In this document: positions 31,065 through 35,590 of the stretch, one piece after another
Layout: every line of letters starts with the position of its first letter
How positions within the stretch are numbered: the first letter of the stretch is position 1
Program-made: the position numbers and the translations under genes
The notes under the pieces: model-generated
What the model was told of the DNA's origin: nothing
The model's input: the letters and a program-made list of their open reading frames with translations, nothing else
Database searches by the model: none
From: an uncultured Lachnospiraceae bacterium
Lineage (GTDB): Bacteria > Bacillota > Clostridia > Lachnospirales > Lachnospiraceae
NCBI GenBank assembly: GCA_910587765.1
Contig: CAJUNR010000043.1
Location: 1 to 35,590, forward strand
Direction: 5' to 3'
DNA: 35,590 nucleotides

Positions 31065-32126
31065 TCATTTTTTTATTGGTAATTTTTTTATCATTTTAGA
31101 AATCTCTTTTTCACATTTTCCTTTTGCAACCAGATAACTTTCCCTGTTTTCTAGATAAGCATTTTCATTTTTCAGTTTTAAATAAGATTGCCAACGTTCT
31201 ACCTCTAATTCTCCATGATCCAATGCTTTTTGAATCGCACACCCCGGCTCACCAGAATGTGTACAATTCCGAAAACGGCATTGACAAATAAATTCTTCAA
31301 TATCCGAAAATGTTTTTTCAATCCCTGCATCGTTATTCCATATACCAAATTCCCGCATTCCGGGCGTATCAATTACCATACCGCCAGATGGCAGCATAAT
31401 CAGTTCCCTATGCGTTGTGGTATGGCGGCCTTTATCATCATTCCGAAGCCCATTTGTTTTCAAATATTGTCCACCCAGCAGGCAATTAATTAACGTAGAT
31501 TTTCCAACCCCGGACGAACCTATAAAAGCAACTGTCTTCCCATCTGAAATATACTGAAATAATTTCGTGTAATCATTTTGCTCTTGTGTCGTTGTGGTTA
31601 AAATATCAATTCCCAATGCAATAGAATACACCTCTGATAACTTGTTGCTTAAATCATTACATAAATCTGATTTTGTCAATACAACAACTGGCGTTGCACC
31701 GCTATCCCATGCGATAGAAATACATCTTTCCAAACGCCGCAAATTAAAATCATTATTTAACGCCATACAAATAAATACCGTATCAATATTTGCCGCTACT
31801 ATTTGTTCTTGCTGTGTGTCCCCGGCAGCTTTCCGGGTAAAAGAACTTTTTCGTGGGAGTACATATTCAATTATTGCACTGTTTCCGCTTGGATTCCAAT
31901 TCACCATAGTAAAATCGCCTACTGCCGGATAATCAGAAACTCTGGCTATTTTAAACTGAAATTTTCCAGATATCTCTGCCAATTTTTCACCCTGGCTTGT
32001 AACAATTCTATATAATCCTTTTTCTTGCGATAGTATACGGGCAACAGATAAATTTTTGTATTTATCGACCTCACTTTCAAAATCTTCAGTTAACCCATAT
32101 TGTTTCATATCAATAAATTTTTTCAT
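31065..32126 (-). CDS. RsgA-like ribosome-associated GTPase
   Basis: A 353-aa circularly permuted GTPase: an N-terminal OB-fold (about residues 27-90), G4 TKSDL (151-155), G1 GSSGVGKST (203-211), G3 DTPG (253-256), then a zinc motif C283-x4-C288-x-H290-x5-C296. RsgA helps mature the 30S subunit. AGAGG lies 7 nt before the ATG. A chromosomal rsgA normally lies beside core genes, so this copy on a mobile element under TetR control is an accessory paralogue, perhaps protecting or remodelling ribosomes under antibiotic stress (inference). Confidence 0.92.
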   Translation of the reverse strand: MKKFIDMKQYGLTEDFESEVDKYKNLSVARILSQEKGLYRIVTSQGEKLAEISGKFQFKIARVSDYPAVGDFTMVNWNPSGNSAIIEYVLPRKSSFTRKAAGDTQQEQIVAANIDTVFICMALNNDFNLRRLERCISIAWDSGATPVVVLTKSDLCNDLSNKLSEVYSIALGIDILTTTTQEQNDYTKLFQYISDGKTVAFIGSSGVGKSTLINCLLGGQYLKTNGLRNDDKGRHTTTHRELIMLPSGGMVIDTPGMREFGIWNNDAGIEKTFSDIEEFICQCRFRNCTHSGEPGCAIQKALDHGELEVERWQSYLKLKNENAYLENRESYLVAKGKCEKEISKMIKKLPIKK

Positions 32127-32144
32127 TTCATTTCCTCTCTACTC

Positions 32145-32774
32145 TTAATCTGATAATAACGAATATCTACGAAAAAAATTATCTATATATTTTTCATATC
32201 TATCTTTGATTTTTTCTCTTTCTTTTTTTTGAGGCGTAGCATCAGAAATACTCAGTAACAGATAAAATGGAGCATAAATTTCTACTGCCATCTGTTCGGG
32301 AGAACATACAATATTTTCCTTTCCTTTTATCATTTCCCGCAAAAGGTTTTCTATATAGTCAAGAGGGCCATTTGTTAAAACCTTTTGATATAGATTACTC
32401 ATTTCTAATGTCTTATATTGTTCTAATGACAACATTTTACGGAAATTACAAGCAATCTCATCTTCACTCCAATAGGAAAATTGCGCTGACATATATTCTT
32501 TCAAATTCTTAGGCAATACCTTAGAAAAAGATTCCGGTATTTCTGAAAATTCCTTTTCTGGAACACCTGTTTTTTGGGAGCGTTCAATATCCAGTTGACA
32601 AACATATTCAAAAATACTATTAAAAATATCCCTCTTATTTTTGTAATGTTTGTATAATGCGCCTTTTGTCATACCCAATTCCCCAGCTATTTGACTGACA
32701 GAAACAGCTTCATAGCCATTTATCGAAAATAACCGCAAGGCAACCATTAAAATATTCTCCTTAGTATTTGCCAT
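32145..32774 (-). CDS. TetR-family regulator
   Basis: A 209-aa repressor starting at MANTKENILMVALRLF, 7 nt after AAGGAGG. The helix-turn-helix is SVSQIAGELGMTKGALYKHYKNKRDIF (about residues 25-50), and the remaining helices form the ligand domain. It stops 18 nt before the RsgA-like start, so the genes form one operon. Two palindromes in its promoter are clear operators, indicating autorepression of the whole operon. The inducer is unknown. Confidence 0.92.
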   Translation of the reverse strand: MANTKENILMVALRLFSINGYEAVSVSQIAGELGMTKGALYKHYKNKRDIFNSIFEYVCQLDIERSQKTGVPEKEFSEIPESFSKVLPKNLKEYMSAQFSYWSEDEIACNFRKMLSLEQYKTLEMSNLYQKVLTNGPLDYIENLLREMIKGKENIVCSPEQMAVEIYAPFYLLLSISDATPQKKEREKIKDRYEKYIDNFFRRYSLLSD

Positions 32775-32790
32775 ATTTAATCCTCCTTTT

Positions 32791-32806
32791 GTAAACGACC
32801 GTTTAC
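32791..32806. promoter_or_regulatory. TetR operator O1
   Basis: GTAAACGACCGTTTAC, with perfectly complementary 7-bp arms, between the -10 box and the tetR ribosome site. Confidence 0.85.
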
Positions 32807-32811
32807 CAAAC

Positions 32812-32840
32812 AGTATAGTAAACGATTGTTTACTTGTCAA
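32812..32840 (-). promoter_or_regulatory. Promoter of the tetR-rsgA-GNAT operon
   Basis: Minus-strand TTGACA (32840-32835), 17-nt spacer, TATACT (32817-32812). The spacer is almost wholly occupied by operator O2. Confidence 0.85.
32818..32833. promoter_or_regulatory. TetR operator O2
   Basis: GTAAACGATTGTTTAC, the same motif as O1 with two changes, lying between the -35 and -10 boxes so that a bound repressor excludes polymerase. Confidence 0.85.
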
Positions 32841-32949
32841 GCATTATTTTACCAGAATATATTTCCAAAATGATAGAGGGCTTATCTTTACCCATTTAAA
32901 AAAATAGTAATCAGAGATTAAATCTCTTGTTGCAAGAAATTTAATATCG

Positions 32950-32978
32950 TTTAAGTAGAACTTTCATCTCTGTACAAT
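32950..32978 (+). promoter_or_regulatory. Possible promoter of the XRE gene
   Basis: TTTAAG (32950-32955), 17-nt spacer, TACAAT (32973-32978), about 35 nt before the ATG at 33014. Confidence 0.45.
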
Positions 32979-33013
32979 AGAAGTACCCAATATTAAATAC
33001 AGGTGGTGAAAAT

Positions 33014-33361
33014 ATGACCAGTCATGATTTTGATTTTCTGGAATTAGGGCAGGCAATTCAAAACGCCCGTGAAAAACAGAGGATTACAAGAGAAGAATTA
33101 GCTGAAGAACTTGGCATTTCCGCAAGACATTTGCAGTCCATTGAAAAAGAGGGGCAATATCCCAGCTTTCCACTGTTCATTCAGCTTGTGACCATGTTCC
33201 ACATATCCGTTGACCAGTACATACATTCAGAATCTCCGGTAGAAAAAACAACATTACGCCGACAATTGGATGCTCTCTTTGACACATTCGATGATTCAGA
33301 TCTGACCATCATAGCAGGGACGGCGCAGGGAATATGTAAGGCAAAAGAGCCAGAGGAATAA
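33014..33361 (+). CDS. XRE-family helix-turn-helix regulator
   Basis: A 115-aa protein with an N-terminal Cro/C1-type domain (LGQAIQNAREKQRITREELAEELGISARHLQSIEKEGQYPSFPLFIQLVTMF, about residues 11-65), then a short acidic C-terminal part (LDALFDTFDDSDLTIIAGTAQGI). AGGTGGTG lies about 5 nt upstream of the ATG. It is the only plus-strand gene in this part of the element and converges on the conjugation hydrolase gene. Regulators of this size often control conjugation or element maintenance; its target is unknown. Confidence 0.85.
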   Translation: MTSHDFDFLELGQAIQNAREKQRITREELAEELGISARHLQSIEKEGQYPSFPLFIQLVTMFHISVDQYIHSESPVEKTTLRRQLDALFDTFDDSDLTIIAGTAQGICKAKEPEE

Positions 33362-33372
33362 CCTCTGGTTTT
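33350..33372. terminator. Terminator between XRE and hydrolase genes
   Basis: CCAGAGG/CCTCTGG with a 5-nt loop followed by TTTTCTCTT on the plus strand. The XRE stop codon is in the loop. On the minus strand CTCTTTT follows, so it may work both ways. Confidence 0.85.
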
Positions 33373-33385
33373 CTCTTGCCACATT

Positions 33386-35296
33386 TCAATAAGCCGGAAC
33401 ACCATATCCGTATATAGAATCGCTGCCCATGCTGTAACTTCTCCTCGCACATATATCGCCGCTGTTCCCCTCTATGGTATTCACAACGCCATCTGTAACG
33501 CTCTCCACAATCCCCACATGGTCTATGGTTCCGTCATTTTCCCAGTCAAAGAAAATAATGTCCCCCGCTGCCGGGACATAGCTTGCGTCCTGAAACTGCC
33601 CACGGGCATGGAACCAGTCCACGCCGTCCGAACACAGGGAGAATTTCGGTATCACTCCACTTTCCAGATACCCACATTGCTCCGCACACCATGACACAAA
33701 GCAGGCGCACCATTCCACCCGGCTGTCAAACCCGTACCAGCTCCAGTAAGCGTCACCGCCGTTGCCCTCCTGCGTCAACGCCACCTGCACGATTGCCCCA
33801 CTTCCGGTTCCGGTTGGGATTCTGCCGAAAATATAATACCGGAGTACATGGGGGACGTACTGCTTATCCCCATAGTTGCCCCAGCCCATCCGCTCCGCCA
33901 TCATGTCAGAAAATTCTGCGGCATTGGCGGCGGTGTATCCCCCATAATTACTCTGCGCCCATGCGATATACCCGTTCCCGAAGTTATACCCCTGCAACGC
34001 CAGTTTGATATGCTCCATGTCCACCGGGTTCTCCACCCCTGCGCTTTGCAGGCAGTCTTTCAGTGCCTGTACGCCGCACTCAATGGAATATTCCGGGTCG
34101 GTGATTCCATTCGGCTCTCTTGGGTATCTGGTGTTATAGCCGCTCTCGGAGCTTTGCATGGGGTCGCTGCCCTGCCCGCCGCTTTCCTGCATCATCACTG
34201 CCTTTATCAGCTCCACATATTCCTCAATGCCGTACTGCCTTGCATAAATGCGGATGACAGGCTCATAGGCTTCCACCTCCGCACTGACTGGGCTTACCGT
34301 GCTGAAATTGCCGCCGCCCACCATGCAGAGAAGCCCTCCGAACAGAAGGACGATAATCAAGATAAGGACGGCCACCCATCCCCCTGCAGCAATGGCGCTT
34401 ACCAGTGCTTTTGTGCCTGCAATGATTGCCTTTACTGCGCTTGCCGTGGCTTTCGCTGCTGCCTTTGCCGCCTGTTCCGCCGCCCTCGCCGCCTGCCTTG
34501 CCATCTGCACCGTTTTTTCTGCGGTCTTTACGGACGCTTTCGCCGCCGCTTTTGCGGTTTTAGCCGCCTCCCTTGTGGTCTTTACGGTTTTCTCTGCGGT
34601 CTGCTCGGCGGTTTTTACGGATTTTGCGGCAGATTTGATTGTCCCTTTCCCGGTGTTCTTCACCGTCTGCCCCGTTTTCCCTGCGGTTCTGACCGTCTTT
34701 TCGCCCCGGTCTATGGTCTTTATCGTCTGTTTGGGAAGTTCCCTGACCTGCGCCGCCTGCTGTTCCGCTTTCTGTTGGGAGATTCTTTGCTGTGACGCCC
34801 TCTGCATGGCTCTCTGCCCTGCGGCTTTCTTCTGTGCCGCCTGTCTTGCCGCCTGCTCCTGCGCCTTTTTCCTCATCTGCTCTTTCGGCTGGTAAGGCTC
34901 TCCCCTGCCTGACGGGGCGGAAGGCGGGGGAGAGTTGGAAGGCTCCCCGTGGGCGGGACTGCTCCCGCCACGGGTTCCCTCATTGGCTGTTTTCGTTGTT
35001 TGGGTTTCTTTCGTTTCTTTCGAGGTTCTGTGTTTTTCCTTTGCCTTTTCCACAAGCCTGCCGCCCTGTTTCCTCGCCTGATGTGCGGCTTCATGGGCGG
35101 CTCGGTCGGCTCCCCGCTCCGTCTTATCCTCGGCATATTCCGTGGGGGAAGCGTACCTCTTTTCCTGCGGCTGTGCGTTTTCCACGGTTTCCTTTGTGCG
35201 GACATAGGCACGTTTCACTCGCTCCATGCCCGTCACGGTCTTGTCCAGTGCCTTTACATCCTTATGGACTTGGCGTGTCTTGATTTCTTTGCTCAT
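33386..35296 (-). CDS. Conjugation cell wall hydrolase: lysozyme-like plus CHAP domains
   Basis: This 636-aa protein of conjugative elements (Tn916 Orf14 / CD1107-like role) opens the donor wall for the transfer channel. The order is: charged N-terminal 290 residues with low-complexity KTAEKTV-like repeats (about 195-285); one membrane helix (306-327); a lytic-transglycosylase-like domain with catalytic Glu371 in AVMMQESGG (about 340-490); and a CHAP domain with Cys in VEWCACFVSWCAEQCGY and His in GTIDHVGIVESV. The hydrolytic part is outside the membrane. AAAGGAGG lies 7 nt before the ATG. The gene follows a broken sortase B gene, as in clostridial Tn1549-like elements. Confidence 0.92.
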   Translation of the reverse strand: MSKEIKTRQVHKDVKALDKTVTGMERVKRAYVRTKETVENAQPQEKRYASPTEYAEDKTERGADRAAHEAAHQARKQGGRLVEKAKEKHRTSKETKETQTTKTANEGTRGGSSPAHGEPSNSPPPSAPSGRGEPYQPKEQMRKKAQEQAARQAAQKKAAGQRAMQRASQQRISQQKAEQQAAQVRELPKQTIKTIDRGEKTVRTAGKTGQTVKNTGKGTIKSAAKSVKTAEQTAEKTVKTTREAAKTAKAAAKASVKTAEKTVQMARQAARAAEQAAKAAAKATASAVKAIIAGTKALVSAIAAGGWVAVLILIIVLLFGGLLCMVGGGNFSTVSPVSAEVEAYEPVIRIYARQYGIEEYVELIKAVMMQESGGQGSDPMQSSESGYNTRYPREPNGITDPEYSIECGVQALKDCLQSAGVENPVDMEHIKLALQGYNFGNGYIAWAQSNYGGYTAANAAEFSDMMAERMGWGNYGDKQYVPHVLRYYIFGRIPTGTGSGAIVQVALTQEGNGGDAYWSWYGFDSRVEWCACFVSWCAEQCGYLESGVIPKFSLCSDGVDWFHARGQFQDASYVPAAGDIIFFDWENDGTIDHVGIVESVTDGVVNTIEGNSGDICARRSYSMGSDSIYGYGVPAY

Positions 35297-35326
35297 CGCC
35301 CGCCCTCCTTTGGGGTAAACCTGCCG

Positions 35327-35515
35327 TTACTCCGCAACCTTTTTCGCCACTACCACAAGCCGCCCGTTTGTTCTGGAATACTCGCAGGTGGAGAGCGTAA
35401 TCAGCTTATCTCCGTACTCTGCGTCCACTCCCGTATCATAGAGGGACAACGCTTTGCACTGGTCTACATATTCCTGAAAATCCTCCTCCGTTTCCGCATT
35501 GGGTATTGTAAAGTT
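35327..35515 (-). pseudogene. Class B sortase, C-terminal fragment
   Basis: An open frame of 62 codons ends at TAA 35329-35327 and is closed upstream by an in-frame TAA at 35518-35516, with no suitable start. It reads EDFQEYVDQCKALSLYDTG, DAEYGDKLITLSTC and EYSRTNGRLVVVAKKV, the C-terminal third of sortase B with the catalytic Cys (TLSTC) and Arg. The N-terminal two thirds, including the catalytic His, are absent. To the right the DNA becomes very AT-rich and noncoding, starting with the palindrome ATTGTAAA-GT-TTTACAAT at about 35505-35522. An insertion or rearrangement at about 35516 is the likely cause; an assembly artefact near the edge is possible. Confidence 0.75.
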
Positions 35516-35590
35516 TTACAATCCTATTTTTTTTAAAACCTCATATTTTCAAGGAATTTTTAGCTTTTTGCAAATAAAAAAGCAACAACC
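35516..35590. other. AT-rich noncoding DNA at right edge, possible end of an inserted element
   Basis: The 75 nt right of the sortase break are AT-rich, hold no frame related to sortase and include poly-T and poly-A stretches. They may be the terminal part of an insertion sequence continuing outside the window; too little is present to identify it. Confidence 0.35.

Noticed and set aside
30400..32126. Naming the GNAT and RsgA-like genes as a known antibiotic resistance determinant
   Set aside because: Motifs give fold and chemistry only; nothing in the sequence identifies a drug.
1..35590. tRNA or rRNA genes, including a tRNA attachment site for the mobile element
   Set aside because: No cloverleaf-like or rRNA-like sequence was noticed around the recombinase end at 22400-22550 or elsewhere by eye; a tRNAscan run would be needed to be certain.

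Overview
The window looks like a chromosomal segment of a Gram-positive gut Clostridia species (Lachnospiraceae-type). The evidence is strong AAGGAGG-type ribosome binding sites, UvrB and PcrA of Firmicutes type, an RlmD with the C-terminal extension I associate with Clostridia, and on the right part of a Tn1549/CTn-like integrative conjugative element. No rRNA, tRNA or CRISPR array was seen.

Layout. (1) 1-1080: an AT-rich two-gene cassette with its own promoter. It encodes a small helical protein and, overlapping it, a trypsin-like serine protease that runs off the left edge. (2) 1322-7364: chromosomal genes. These are rlmD, a small acidic membrane protein, pcrA, then divergently a two-helix membrane protein and an orphan NMT1/SsuA-type solute-binding lipoprotein. 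pcrA and the divergent genes appear to share one -35 element, and the pcrA leader carries two 48-bp repeats. (3) 7463-15435, minus strand: a complete sugar uptake and catabolism operon with a LacI regulator, an HxlB-like SIS isomerase, a PfkB kinase, an RbsD/FucU mutarotase, a lipoprotein receptor, a two-domain ATPase and two permeases. Diverging from it is deoC (plus strand). Both directions have a good sigma-A promoter followed by a LacI-type operator. (4) 16376-17663: a wrecked glycyl-radical-enzyme locus in which the front of the enzyme is fused to the back of its activase. (5) 17711-20054: a WG-repeat lipoprotein and an FMN-dependent nitronate monooxygenase/FabK-like enzyme, the latter behind a consensus promoter overlapped by a 51-nt perfect palindrome. 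(6) 20250-22238: uvrB, with a possible LexA box far upstream.

(7) 22551 to the right edge: the mobile element. Its recombination end has two adjacent tyrosine recombinases and an excisionase-like protein, followed by a MazF toxin with a zinc-binding tail, about 600 nt of hairpin-rich noncoding DNA and a sigma-70-like factor. Cargo follows. One block is an ABC exporter with an unusual tandem-MerR regulator, flanked by two copies of a cysteine-rich KTR gene. The other is a TetR / RsgA-like GTPase / GNAT acetyltransferase operon with two clear TetR operators. An XRE regulator comes next, then the conjugation-type lysozyme-CHAP cell wall hydrolase. A class B sortase 3' fragment, broken at about 35516, ends the window.

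The most unusual items are the protease cassette at the left edge, the deletion-fused GRE/activase, the tandem MerR regulator with its repeated upstream element, the palindrome over the FabK-like promoter, and the structured noncoding block at 26015-26545.
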